Translations under genes and position numbers: made by a program
Part shown: in pieces, positions 8,646-16,467 of the stretch
How the letters are laid out: every line of letters begins with the position of its first letter
Numbering within the stretch: the first letter of the stretch is position 1
Assembly: GCA_015065885.1 (NCBI GenBank)
Contig: SVPJ01000021.1
Location: 1 to 40,106, forward strand
DNA length: 40,106 bases
Source: Oscillospiraceae bacterium
GTDB taxonomy: Bacteria > Bacillota > Clostridia > Oscillospirales > Acutalibacteraceae
Direction: 5' to 3'
The notes under the pieces: model-generated
What the model was told of the DNA's origin: nothing
Databases searched by the model: none
What the model saw: the letters and a program-made list of their open reading frames with translations, nothing else

Positions 8646-9167
8646 ATGTACACGCTTCCGATTCTTCTTGTTTTCCTTTTGGTTATAGCAAGAATTTGTG
8701 CTTGTTATGATAGCCGAATTTCCAAAGGCAAGTACATTACGGTTAAACATGATCGATTGGCAAAAATATTGATCGAAAAAGAACATTTTTTGTACAAAGG
8801 AAAGCATACATTGAAAAAAGACCGAAACAAAATGTCTGTTGTAGGCTTTATATTTTATCTGTGTGTGATTTTTCTTGTTGTGTTGCTGCTGATTTTTCTT
8901 TTGTTACCCCCGATTCCCTGTACCCCTTTTATGATGGATGCGACCGGGCTGTATTTGTTTGCGGATACACTAAATCAAAAAATACCTATCATTTTTTCGA
9001 TTATGCTGTTATGTTCTGAATTTATCTATTTTTCTGTTTTGCTTTTTCGATATAAAAAAGAGTTAGAACAAAAATGGATTAAGATTTTAGTCTGCTTAAG
9101 TTCTCTGTTTTTAGGACTTATCAGTACGATTGTTATTTTCGAAATGTTTTTTGAATTATTGACATAA
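8646..9167 (+). CDS. Hypothetical four-helix membrane protein
   Basis: 173 residues starting at ATG after AAGGCGG, with a strong promoter upstream. Hydrophobic segments sit near residues 3-20, 65-88, 112-134 and 145-170, so it is probably an integral membrane protein. Loops are Lys/Arg-rich ('KHDRLAKILIEKEHFLYKGKH'-like stretch between helices 1 and 2). I do not recognise a family. The gene is distinctly AT-rich compared with neighbours, which with the tRNA-linked repeat and MITE-like element just upstream hints at acquired DNA. The following gene starts 68 bp later and may be cotranscribed. Confidence 0.72.
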   Translation: MYTLPILLVFLLVIARICACYDSRISKGKYITVKHDRLAKILIEKEHFLYKGKHTLKKDRNKMSVVGFIFYLCVIFLVVLLLIFLLLPPIPCTPFMMDATGLYLFADTLNQKIPIIFSIMLLCSEFIYFSVLLFRYKKELEQKWIKILVCLSSLFLGLISTIVIFEMFFELLT

Positions 9168-9235
9168 CAGCAAACAGAAGAACCTCTTCGATTCTCATTT
9201 TTCGGTATAAGACACAACAAAAGGAGACGAAACGT

Positions 9236-9871
9236 TTGAACAAATACATCGTTATTGAATACCGGTTAACGCGAAAAGTCACTCCTTCCGCCGTTCTCGA
9301 GGCACTCGAATCGCTTTTCAACACGCAGCCCCTCTTCTATGCCGAGTGCCTTTTTGAGATAAATGTAGGGCTTTACGAACTTGAACACGAAGGGAAACTG
9401 CATACCAACAAAAAGCGAAACACCGTGAACACGCTATTGAAGCGCTATCCGGAATTGGCAAATTTTTACCGTTGCACCCCCACCGAGAGTTCCTTTATAG
9501 AAGCAACCGCTTCCATAAGCAACCTATCGCCCGATGACTTTTCCTGCAGCGGTGACATTGCATACCGTGTCATCCGCGACATCGTGACCAACGTGCCGCG
9601 CCCGTATGCAGCAGATGAGCTAAGCCTGGTTTTTAACGGCATACATTTTGATTCTAATGATGCCCCGGGGACGAAAATCCACCCCGCTACCGATGGCGGG
9701 GTAGCCGTGGGAAACTTCATTGAATATTTTCGAACAAGTTACGGCAGCGAAAAGCATTCGTACGTCATTTTTGCGGCAGATGCCGATAAAATCGACCACC
9801 TTCGCCAGTTCTTTTTTGCATTTGCCGAAAAAGTTCCCGGAAAATACATGGGCGCAGCATACCACCAATAA
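9236..9871 (+). CDS. Hypothetical cytosolic protein, unknown family
   Basis: 211 residues from a TTG start after AAGGAG at about nine bases; no better in-frame ATG is near. There is no signal peptide or membrane segment. Composition is mixed alpha/beta with a Gly/Asp-rich middle ('GTKIHPATDGGVAVGN') and a Phe-rich C-terminal helix ('LRQFFFAFAEK'). I do not recognise it. It follows the AT-rich membrane protein by 68 bp and ends before a shared terminator, so the two may form a small operon. Confidence 0.7.
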   Translation: MNKYIVIEYRLTRKVTPSAVLEALESLFNTQPLFYAECLFEINVGLYELEHEGKLHTNKKRNTVNTLLKRYPELANFYRCTPTESSFIEATASISNLSPDDFSCSGDIAYRVIRDIVTNVPRPYAADELSLVFNGIHFDSNDAPGTKIHPATDGGVAVGNFIEYFRTSYGSEKHSYVIFAADADKIDHLRQFFFAFAEKVPGKYMGAAYHQ

Positions 9872-9899
9872 CGGTTACACAGTTTCCTAAAACGCAGAA

Positions 9900-9925
9900 A
9901 AAGCCCGTCGCTTACGACGGGCTTT
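9900..9925. terminator. Shared terminator between converging genes
   Basis: AAAGCCCGTCG/CGACGGGCTTT with a four-base loop. On the minus strand a CTTTTTC run follows, so it mainly serves the permease gene that ends at 9931; it may also stop the plus-strand pair. Confidence 0.8.
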
Positions 9926-9930
9926 CCTAT

Positions 9931-11109
9931 TCACACCAACAAACACACGGGAATCAGCACAGCCAAAAAGCCGAAATTGAATGCCGAGAAGGTCTTGACG
10001 TATGCCCCCGTTTTTTGCGGATTGTGGCGGGTATATTCACGGAAGGTGATCAAACTCGCGAGCGATGCGATCAAGGTGCCCGCACCGCCAATGTTCACAC
10101 CGAGCAACAGATCGCGATAATTTTCGGTAAACTGCGAAAGCAGGATGGCCGACGGCACGTTGCTGATACACTGGCAGGACAACACGCTGAACAACAGTGT
10201 ACTCTTATCCAACAAGAACGAAAAGCACTCCCGCACCACGCCGATACGCGCCATATTTCCTGAAAAGATAAAAAAGAACACGAAGGTGAGAAGCAACGGA
10301 TAATCCACCGCTTTCAGCGCCTTACGATCCGCAAGCCATAACACGGCGGGAATAACCAAAAGCCCGATCCAATACGGAATACCGCGAAACACGATGGCGA
10401 TCGACAGTAAAAACAACAGAAGATACAGCACCGTGCGCCCGTGCGGCAAAGCGGTCTCTTCCGCTTCCACCGCGAGCGGTTCCGCCTTCACGAACACCAG
10501 CGCGCATAGCGTGAGAAGCAACACCGACACCGCAAACGGTAACGCCATAATGCCCATAAACTCGGCAGTGGGAATGGCGTATTTCGTGTACAGATAGAGA
10601 TTTTGCGGATTGCCGAACGGGGTGAGCATACCGCCGAGATTGGCGGCAATATTCTGTAAAATGAAGGTAACCGCCATATACTTTTCCTTGCCCGTAGTGG
10701 ACAGCACAAAATAGCCGAGCGGCAGAAACGTGAGCAACGCCATGTCGTTCGCGATCAGCATCGACCCGATAAAGGTGATATACAACAGTGCCAACACACT
10801 CACACGGGCAGTCTTGCAGCACTGCACCACCTTTTGCGCCAGGATATAGAAAAAGCGGATATTCTTCAGCGCACACACCACCGCCAACACACAGAACAGA
10901 CACGTGAGCGTTTTTACGTCAAAATAGGCGAGATATTCCGCATCGGGCGGCACCGCGATCGCCGTGAGCAACGCCGCCGCGAGTGCGACCGTCATCACTG
11001 CGTTTTGCTTAAAGAAATCCGCAACACACCCGACGTCCCGCAACAGGTGCCGTCCCACCGCGTGCAGGCGTTGGTGCGGGTGATGTACCGCGTGTCCGTG
11101 CAACTGCAT
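9931..11109 (-). CDS. SLC13/ArsB-type anion permease
   Basis: 392 residues from ATG 11109 behind AAAAGGAGG; a longer in-frame reading upstream runs across the promoter and is rejected. About ten to eleven hydrophobic helices are visible. The re-entrant-loop signature of the ArsB/NhaD/SLC13 group occurs as 'NIAANLGGMLTPFGNPQNL' near residue 160, with a related 'CISNVPSAILLSQF' in the C-terminal half, showing the two-fold repeat. Family members move dicarboxylates, sulfate, arsenite or Na+/H+; the substrate is not readable here. It stands alone between a terminator and its own promoter, divergent from the MBL hydrolase. Confidence 0.85.
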   Translation of the reverse strand: MQLHGHAVHHPHQRLHAVGRHLLRDVGCVADFFKQNAVMTVALAAALLTAIAVPPDAEYLAYFDVKTLTCLFCVLAVVCALKNIRFFYILAQKVVQCCKTARVSVLALLYITFIGSMLIANDMALLTFLPLGYFVLSTTGKEKYMAVTFILQNIAANLGGMLTPFGNPQNLYLYTKYAIPTAEFMGIMALPFAVSVLLLTLCALVFVKAEPLAVEAEETALPHGRTVLYLLLFLLSIAIVFRGIPYWIGLLVIPAVLWLADRKALKAVDYPLLLTFVFFFIFSGNMARIGVVRECFSFLLDKSTLLFSVLSCQCISNVPSAILLSQFTENYRDLLLGVNIGGAGTLIASLASLITFREYTRHNPQKTGAYVKTFSAFNFGFLAVLIPVCLLV

Positions 11110-11140
11110 TCTCTCTCCTCCTTTTCGCAAACCGAGAACG

Positions 11141-11169
11141 AGTATACCACGCACACCGCAAAAAAGCAA
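11141..11169 (-). promoter_or_regulatory. Promoter for the SLC13/ArsB-type permease
   Basis: Minus strand TTGCTT (11164-11169), 17-bp spacer ending in TGG, TATACT (11141-11146). Confidence 0.75.
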
Positions 11170-11189
11170 GAAAAAATAACGCCCGTATA

Positions 11190-11218
11190 TTGACAATCTT
11201 TTATGAAAAATGTACACT
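11190..11218 (+). promoter_or_regulatory. Promoter for the MBL-fold hydrolase
   Basis: TTGACA (11190-11195), 17-bp spacer, TACACT (11213-11218), 28 bp before the ATG at 11247. It is divergent from the permease promoter and about 20 bp from its -35 box. Confidence 0.75.
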
Positions 11219-11246
11219 GGTCACAGATACCAAAGGAGGGATCGCC

Positions 11247-12107
11247 ATGCAACAAAACACGGTATACGTCGGTCTCGGCGGCGGCAGTGTGCTGCAGCTC
11301 GCCAACCGTGAGCACCCGCAAACGATGTCCTATATCCTTGACACACCCGACGGAAAAACGGTCGTCATCGACGGTGGCTGGTACGGCGAGCGATACCAAG
11401 GGCTCGAAGCACAGGACACCTACAAACTCCTCGCCGAACGCGGCAAGCGGGTCGACTTGTGGCTCATCACCCATGCGCATAAAGACCATTTCGGGTGTCT
11501 GCAATATTTGCTGAAGGCCGTGCAACCGTTCGACTTGGATATTCGCGACCTACGCTTCGATTTCCCGCCGACGGAATGGATTCAAGGGGTGGAAAACGGC
11601 AGCAGTTTCGAACCCGTTTGCGACTTTTTGAGCCGCGTTGCCGATGCGAAGATTCCCGTCACGAAACTCACCGCTGGGGACGTTATCGACGTCGGCGGCA
11701 TCACGATCGAGGTGCTGTGCGATGCCCGTAATTATGCGAAGTACAACAGCATCAACGACACCTCCTGCGCCCTGCGGGTACATTTCCCCAAACGCGACGT
11801 GCTGTTTTTGGGCGATCTCGGCCAAGAACGCGCTGCCAATTTGTTACACGAGTGTGCACATGAGAAGTTGCGGTGCGACATCGTGCAAATGGCGCATCAC
11901 GGGCAAAACGGCGCCGACCGCGCCTTTTACGAAGTGGTGCAACCGAAAGTGTGCCTTTACACCGCACCCGACTGGCTGTGGGATAACGACGCCGGCGAAG
12001 GATTTAACACCGGCCCGTGGCAAACGGTCGTCACCCGCGGCTGGATGGAGGAACTCGGCGTGCAGGTCTCTCTCCCCCACGCCTACGGCGATTATCTGCT
12101 GAAATAA
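11247..12107 (+). CDS. MBL-fold metallo-hydrolase (ComEC C-terminal-like)
   Basis: 286 residues from ATG behind AAAGGAGGG. The HxHxDH zinc motif is at residues 76-81 ('LITHAHKDHFG'). Further ligands are likely in 'VLFLGDLGQE' and 'IVQMAHHGQNG', the pattern of the ComEC/Rec2-like metallo-beta-lactamase subgroup. No signal peptide is seen, so it is a free soluble hydrolase rather than the membrane DNA-uptake protein. The natural substrate is unknown; related stand-alone proteins are probably phosphodiesterases or hydrolases. It is monocistronic between its own promoter and a strong two-way terminator. Confidence 0.88.
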   Translation: MQQNTVYVGLGGGSVLQLANREHPQTMSYILDTPDGKTVVIDGGWYGERYQGLEAQDTYKLLAERGKRVDLWLITHAHKDHFGCLQYLLKAVQPFDLDIRDLRFDFPPTEWIQGVENGSSFEPVCDFLSRVADAKIPVTKLTAGDVIDVGGITIEVLCDARNYAKYNSINDTSCALRVHFPKRDVLFLGDLGQERAANLLHECAHEKLRCDIVQMAHHGQNGADRAFYEVVQPKVCLYTAPDWLWDNDAGEGFNTGPWQTVVTRGWMEELGVQVSLPHAYGDYLLK

Positions 12108-12109
12108 CC

Positions 12110-12144
12110 AAAACGGTCAGTCGAATCGACTGACCGTTTTTTTT
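12110..12144. terminator. Bidirectional intrinsic terminator
   Basis: AAAACGGTCAGTCG/CGACTGACCGTTTT, a 14-bp perfect stem with a three-base loop and T/A tracts on both sides. It separates the converging MBL hydrolase and Gfo/Idh/MocA genes. Confidence 0.93.
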
Positions 12145-13366
12145 ACAATTTGATGCGTTCGCCGCGCAGACGGGATTCCTCCGCCGCAAACACAATGCGA
12201 TGCGCTTCAAACATCCACGGGTCAACACCGTCTGCGTTGCTGTCCGCTTCATATACCGTCTTGGCAAAATGCTCCATCAAGCCGCCGTCACCGCCGCAAT
12301 GCTTGGTGCCGTCGGTGGTCACGGTGATCTTGGTTTCGGACATATCGCGGAATTTTTTCAGCGTGATCTCGCCCCGTTCCATGCAACCGCCAACCTCACC
12401 CTTGGTGCCCATGATCTTCATGGTGCGGTTGTTTTCCAGCGAGAAGGCACTGACGGTGAACATCGCCGTAGCACCGTTCTCGAACTGCATACCCACCACT
12501 TGATGGTCGCACACGTCGTTGTCGCACCGATACACGCAACGACCGTAGGGATTGGTTTTAAGAGCGTTTATGATATCCTCTTTTTCGCTTCCGCACTCGA
12601 ACTTATGTACAAAATACGATGCCTTACCGGTTGTATACTGTTCCACCGCGTTGTAACTGCAACGGTCGGCATAGGGACACCCGTCGGTGCAACGCGCGGG
12701 CACGTCCTCTCCCGGCGCGTTTTCGTATTTGAAATAGGTGTTGCTTCCGTAGGACGAGATATATTTGCAGGACGAGCCCACCAAATACAAGATCAGATCC
12801 ATATCGTGACTGGATTTCGCCACGATCAGCGGCGACGAGGTCTTGCTGTTGTTCCATTCGCCGCGCACGTAACTGTGGGCGTGATGCCAAAACCCTTCAT
12901 TTTCGTTCAACTGCATCGTCACGATGTCACCGATCTCTCCCGCCTCAATGATCTCTTTGATCTTTTGAATAAAGGGGGTATAGCGCAACACGAAGCCGGT
13001 CATAAACACCTTGTCGTAGTCTTGAAACGCCTCTTCGAGCAACTTCACTTCGGGAAGTGTGGGAGCGATCGGCTTTTCAAGCAAAATGTGATACCCGCAT
13101 TCTTTTGCAAGCAAGGTCGGCTCTATGTGCATGCGGTCCTGCGTGCAGATCAGCACGGCATCCGCCAAACGCCCTTTCGCGAAGAACTCTTTATAATCCT
13201 CAAAGCACATATCCTCCGAAACTCCGTGCGTTTGGCGAAACTTCTCCCGCTTTTGCCGATCGGGTTCCACCACGCCCGTGATTTTGAACAGACCTTTGCT
13301 TTGAATGTACGGTGCGTAACAGTCTTTTCCTCTGCCACCCGCACCGACAACAACACACGTTTTCAT
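12143..13366 (-). CDS. Gfo/Idh/MocA-family NAD(P)-dependent oxidoreductase
   Basis: 407 residues. The Rossmann motif GAGGRG is at 8-13, the catalytic 'EKP' at 97-99, and 'SSHDMDL' supplies the active-site His. These mark the Gfo/Idh/MocA family, which oxidises or epimerises sugars and inositols. A Cys-rich insert near 225-290 ('CTDGCPYADRC', then 'CVYRCDNDVCDH') is common in a Clostridia/Bacteroides subgroup and may bind metal. It is cytosolic. It has its own promoter and is followed by a strong terminator. The substrate is unknown; neighbours do not settle it. Confidence 0.9.
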   Translation of the reverse strand: MKTCVVVGAGGRGKDCYAPYIQSKGLFKITGVVEPDRQKREKFRQTHGVSEDMCFEDYKEFFAKGRLADAVLICTQDRMHIEPTLLAKECGYHILLEKPIAPTLPEVKLLEEAFQDYDKVFMTGFVLRYTPFIQKIKEIIEAGEIGDIVTMQLNENEGFWHHAHSYVRGEWNNSKTSSPLIVAKSSHDMDLILYLVGSSCKYISSYGSNTYFKYENAPGEDVPARCTDGCPYADRCSYNAVEQYTTGKASYFVHKFECGSEKEDIINALKTNPYGRCVYRCDNDVCDHQVVGMQFENGATAMFTVSAFSLENNRTMKIMGTKGEVGGCMERGEITLKKFRDMSETKITVTTDGTKHCGGDGGLMEHFAKTVYEADSNADGVDPWMFEAHRIVFAAEESRLRGERIKL

Positions 13367-13401
13367 TCGCTCACCGCCAAGAATACGAAAATATTGCGGT
13401 T

Positions 13402-13430
13402 ATTATACCACATTCCCCCGCAATTGACAA
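13402..13430 (-). promoter_or_regulatory. Promoter for the Gfo/Idh/MocA oxidoreductase
   Basis: Minus strand TTGTCA (13425-13430), 17-bp spacer ending in TGG, perfect TATAAT (13402-13407). Confidence 0.85.
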
Positions 13431-13461
13431 GGTTTATACTCACTTTTTATTTTGTCCTTTT

Positions 13462-14268
13462 TTACTGCGGAATGTGATATTTATCGCTCTCTTGCAATCC
13501 GAGCGCCTCCACAGCCTTTTTGAAATACGGCAGAGCCCCCTCCAGTCCCTGCGGATGGTGCGCGTCACTGCCGAGATAAAACTTGCAACCGCACTCTTTG
13601 GCAATACGGTAAGGACGCAACACTACATCCGCCTCTTCGGGAACGTATTTCATATCGTCCGCATTCAACTCGATGCCCAACCCCGCCGCAGCCGCCTTTT
13701 TGAACAGACGGTACATCTCCTCCGCGGGAATGCGCGAAAGCGTCTCCAAATAGTGTGCGCGTGACGTCGTGTCGATCAGCGGACAGGTCAGGTGCGCCAC
13801 CCCCATTTTGTAAAGCGGCAGACCGCTGTCCAGCAACACGTCAAACCGCTCGGCCCACAACACCGCCCGTTCGGCAGGGGTACGCGTTTCGCCGTGCGGG
13901 AACGCCTGCCCGCCCAAGTGCAGGTGGGTCGTTGCCACCACGATAAAATCCATTTTCTCGCAGGTCTCCTTCGTGACGGTCACGTGACCGAAGCGGTCCA
14001 CGTCGCACTCACCGCCGAAGAAAAAACGCACCCGCTCACTTTGCGGCAGGGGTAACGCTCCCATAATGTACGGCACCGTCTGTTTTTGATAAAACTCACC
14101 GAGCGCCCCCGGAATCGCCTCATCCCAAAAATGGTCGGTCAAGCACAAGGACGTCAGTCCGTTTTCTTCGGCATATTGCAACATACGCGCCGCCGTCTGT
14201 GCGGCATCCCCCGAACACAGCGACAGTCCCGAATGTATATGATAATCGTGATCGATCGGAAAGGTCAT
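13462..14268 (-). CDS. PHP-domain phosphoesterase (histidinol-phosphatase-like)
   Basis: 268 residues from ATG behind GGAGGCGATACG. PHP motifs appear in order: 'YHIHSG' (His10, His12), 'SLCLTDHFWD', 'GGECDV', 'VATTHLH', 'IELNADDM' and 'YLGSDAHHPQGL'. These supply the multi-metal site of the PHP superfamily and match the HisK/HisJ-type histidinol phosphatase group by length and layout. There are no histidine genes nearby, so another phosphoester substrate is equally possible. It is cytosolic and has its own promoter. Confidence 0.88.
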   Translation of the reverse strand: MTFPIDHDYHIHSGLSLCSGDAAQTAARMLQYAEENGLTSLCLTDHFWDEAIPGALGEFYQKQTVPYIMGALPLPQSERVRFFFGGECDVDRFGHVTVTKETCEKMDFIVVATTHLHLGGQAFPHGETRTPAERAVLWAERFDVLLDSGLPLYKMGVAHLTCPLIDTTSRAHYLETLSRIPAEEMYRLFKKAAAAGLGIELNADDMKYVPEEADVVLRPYRIAKECGCKFYLGSDAHHPQGLEGALPYFKKAVEALGLQESDKYHIPQ

Positions 14269-14291
14269 CGTATCGCCTCCTTATACGTATC

Positions 14292-14320
14292 AGTATACTA
14301 CCCGTCGCCGTATTTGTAAA
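14292..14320 (-). promoter_or_regulatory. Promoter for the PHP phosphoesterase
   Basis: Minus strand TTTACA (14315-14320), 17-bp spacer, TATACT (14292-14297), 24 bp before the start codon. Confidence 0.75.
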
Positions 14321-14374
14321 GTCAAAAGCCACCCACCGTAATTGAGTTGCAGTTAGGAATTTGGTGTATGCGTC

Positions 14375-14436
14375 TTGGCTCCCCTGTGTAAGGGGAGCTG
14401 GCGAGCGAAGCGAGACTGAGGGGTTGTCCTATACAA
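14375..14436 (+). repeat. Short GC-rich palindromic intergenic repeat
   Basis: CTCCCC...GGGGAG hairpin followed by GCGAGCGAAGCGAGAC and GAGGGGTTGTCC. This form is typical of dispersed palindromic repeats in gut Clostridia. It is non-coding. With the two repeats after it, it fills the gene-free stretch 14321-14926. Confidence 0.5.
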
Positions 14437-14460
14437 GCTATTTTTCGGTCGCAGAGAATA

Positions 14461-14576
14461 TCCGTTTGCGGTGCCCGAAACAGCATTATCTCGCTGTCGC
14501 TCGTGCTGTTTCGACCGCGGCACTCGCTTATTGCTCGCTGTATCCGCCACTGGCGGTGCTTGCAAACGCGACCCCA
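14461..14576 (+). repeat. Repeat core with conserved flanks and variable hairpin, copy 2
   Basis: Homologous to 8312-8426 in its flanks but with another hairpin stem (GAAACAGCA/TGCTGTTTC, longer loop). It runs directly into the long inverted repeat that begins at GCAAACGCGACCCC. Confidence 0.6.
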
Positions 14577-14898
14577 GTCATTTTCTCCTCGTCGCTTTAA
14601 GTCGGGAGAATGAACGCGTACACCCCTCTCCGTCGCGCTTCGCGCGCCACCTCTCCCCGCAAGCGGGGCGAGGCAAGGGTATAGGTGTAACGCTCAAGTC
14701 GTTGGCGTTCCTTCTCGGGAACATCGCCGAACAAACTGCAAAAAGTGCCAAACACGGGCGATGTTCGGACAGCACCCCTTTAGACAAGGGGGCCAAGGGT
14801 CACGACCGCTTTCCAAGTGGCATAAATATTTCACAAAACACAAGGAGAGAATGCACCCGCAAGAGTGCATTCTCTCCATTTTTATCCCTATGACCCCC
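14562..14898 (+). repeat. Long hairpin-rich interspersed repeat, left inverted copy
   Basis: It aligns along its length with the reverse complement of 21779-22196. Shared parts include CGCGACCCCAGTCATTTTCT, the GTCGCGCTTCGCGCGCCACC palindrome, GGGAACATCGCCGA...CGGGCGATGTTCGGAC, and a terminal perfect 13-bp hairpin GGAGAGAATGCAC/GTGCATTCTCTCC. The right copy has extra palindromes inside. No gene is seen in it. Confidence 0.85.
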
Positions 14899-14926
14899 CG
14901 CCGTACAGCGGGTGGCTTTTGCTTTG

Positions 14927-15082
14927 TTAGTTGTCTTTTTTCTCCTCTTTACCCGAGAAGACCTTGTTCAGCACTACCGTTGCCACGATGATGACACCGA
15001 TAACCAGGAAAATGCTGATCATACCCGCCGTGAGCACCGTCAAGGCTTCGGACAGTTGGTCGAGTCGAAACGTAATATTCAT
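14927..15082 (-). CDS. OadG-like small subunit of a Na+-pumping decarboxylase
   Basis: 51 residues from ATG 15082 behind AAAGGAGAGACGAAT. The shape is that of decarboxylase gamma subunits: a short N-terminus, one transmembrane helix (about residues 16-40, 'TAGMISIFLVIGVIIVATVV'), then a charged tail ('GKEEKKDN'). In such pumps the gamma subunit holds the membrane beta subunit and the biotin-linked alpha subunit together. It starts 18 bp after the beta-subunit gene and is surely cotranscribed. The tail lacks the long Pro/Ala region and zinc-binding end of classical OadG, so it is a minimal form. Confidence 0.82.
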   Translation of the reverse strand: MNITFRLDQLSEALTVLTAGMISIFLVIGVIIVATVVLNKVFSGKEEKKDN

Positions 15083-15100
15083 ATTCGTCTCTCCTTTTCA

Positions 15101-16240
15101 TTAAACGTGAGGGAAGAACGCGAGGATCAAACCGCCGGCGATAACCGAAGCGATCTGGCCCGACACGTTCACACCGATGGAGTGCATGAGCAGGAAGTTC
15201 TGCGGATCTTCTTTGAGACCCATCTTGTGCACCACGCGGCCCGACATCGGGAACGCGGAAATACCCGCCGCACCGATCATCGGGTTGATCTTCTTGCCTT
15301 CGGGCAGGAAGATGTTCAAGAACTTCGCAAACACCACGCCGAACGCGGTATCGAAAATGAACGCCACAAGACCCAGACCGAGAATGAGCAAGGTCGCGGG
15401 ATTGAGGAATTCTTCCGCCTGCATACGGCACGCAATGGTGATACCGAGGAAGATGGTGATGAGATTCGCCAGCACGTTCTGCGCCGTTTCCGAAAGCGAA
15501 TTCAGCACGCCGCACTCACGAATGAGGTTACCGAACATCAGGAAGCCGACGAGTGACACCGATTCGGGCGCCACGATACCCGCGATCATCGTGATGATGA
15601 TGGGGAACAGAATTCTGGTCAACTTCGAGACCTTCTGCGGTGCGTAGGGCATACGGATCAACCGCTCTTTTTTGGTGGTGAGCAACTTGATGACGGGCGG
15701 CTGAATGATCGGCACCAGCGCCATATACGAATACGCCGCCACCATAATGGCACCCGTAATGGAACTGGTCGGACCGAGCAGTTTGTTCGCCACGACGATG
15801 GCGGTCGGACCGTCCGCCGCACCGATGATACCGATGGACGCCGCCGCACTGATGTCGAAGAACATCGACGCGATCACCAGCGTTGCAAAGATACCGAACT
15901 GCGCCGCCGCACCGAAGATCATGAGTTTCGGATTGGAAAGCAACGGGCCGAAGTCGATCATCGCACCGATACCGATAAACAGAATGAGCGGGAACAACTC
16001 ATTCGCAATACCGGCGTTGAACAGGGTGGTCAGCGCACCTTCAGGGCCGATCGCGCCCGAAAACGGCAGGTTCACAAGAATAGTGCCGAAGCCGAGCGGC
16101 AAAAGCAGGGTGGGTTCCATATCGTGACGGATGGCAAGGTAGATCAGCACGCCGCCGATGACCCACATCACGGCGTACCGCCAATCCGCCAGCGCACCGA
16201 CGTTTTGGACGAGAAACCCGAGTCTTTCAATGATTTCCAT
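15101..16240 (-). CDS. oadB: Na+-translocating decarboxylase beta subunit (OadB/GcdB/MmdB family)
   Basis: 379 residues from ATG 16240 (AAAGG ten bases upstream); an in-frame upstream ATG at 16303 lies inside the terminator hairpin and is rejected. About nine to ten membrane helices are present. Family signatures are 'GIIGAADGPTAI' near 137-148, with the essential Asp143, and 'GAAGISAFPMSGRVVHKMG' near 315-335. The protein couples decarboxylation of a biotin-bound carboxyl group to Na+ export. Which substrate (oxaloacetate, malonate, methylmalonyl- or glutaconyl-CoA) depends on the alpha subunit, which is not in the window, nor is a biotin carrier. The gamma subunit follows. A riboswitch-like leader with terminator precedes it. 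Confidence 0.92.
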   Translation of the reverse strand: MEIIERLGFLVQNVGALADWRYAVMWVIGGVLIYLAIRHDMEPTLLLPLGFGTILVNLPFSGAIGPEGALTTLFNAGIANELFPLILFIGIGAMIDFGPLLSNPKLMIFGAAAQFGIFATLVIASMFFDISAAASIGIIGAADGPTAIVVANKLLGPTSSITGAIMVAAYSYMALVPIIQPPVIKLLTTKKERLIRMPYAPQKVSKLTRILFPIIITMIAGIVAPESVSLVGFLMFGNLIRECGVLNSLSETAQNVLANLITIFLGITIACRMQAEEFLNPATLLILGLGLVAFIFDTAFGVVFAKFLNIFLPEGKKINPMIGAAGISAFPMSGRVVHKMGLKEDPQNFLLMHSIGVNVSGQIASVIAGGLILAFFPHV

Positions 16241-16276
16241 CTTGTAAACGACCTTTCTTTTAAATTTTGCGGGAAT

Positions 16277-16315
16277 AAAAAAGACTTTCACCGTGTACAC
16301 CACGGTAAAAGTCTT
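16277..16315 (-). terminator. Regulated terminator in the oadB leader
   Basis: On the minus strand AAGACTTTTACCGTG pairs with CACGGTGAAAGTCTT (15 bp, one wobble), followed by TTTTTT, only 37 bp before the oadB start. Its 5' arm includes TTTACC, which is also the 3' arm of the aptamer closing helix, so terminator and aptamer exclude each other. Confidence 0.85.
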
Positions 16316-16397
16316 GCCGTTTCAGACAAACAGCGGGGTGAACACCCGTCGTGACGCCGCTTGCCGCACCGAAGCGCCGGCTACTCCCTATTTACCA
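16304..16397 (-). promoter_or_regulatory. yybP-ykoY-type (Mn2+) riboswitch aptamer upstream of oadB
   Basis: The leader has the hallmark GGGAGTAGC (minus strand, 16379-16388 region), a first hairpin GCCG...TTCG...CGGC, a second arm with GGCGTCACGACGGGTG...CACCCC, and a 3' end GGCAAGACTTTTACC. Closing helix GGTAAA (16391-16396) with TTTACC (16304-16309). This matches my recollection of the yybP-ykoY consensus, where Mn2+ binding favours the anti-terminated state. Control of a decarboxylase pump by Mn2+ would be unusual. A covariance-model search would decide the class. Confidence 0.7.
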
Positions 16398-16403
16398 TAG
16401 CAT

Positions 16404-16431
16404 AGTATACCATATTTCAGCGAAAAAGCAA
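16404..16431 (-). promoter_or_regulatory. Promoter of the oadB leader
   Basis: Minus strand TTGCTT (16426-16431), 16-bp spacer ending ATATGG, TATACT (16404-16409). Transcription would start near 16397, giving a leader of about 155 nt. Confidence 0.8.
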
Positions 16432-16467
16432 GCCTTTCTTTTGCGAACGGCTTGCTTTTTTCACTAT

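Noticed and set aside
14381..14893. Small ORFs in the gene-free stretch (for example 14471-14893 plus)
   Set aside because: They fall within palindromic repeats, change composition at each hairpin, and the inverted copy at 21779-22196 does not keep the frame.
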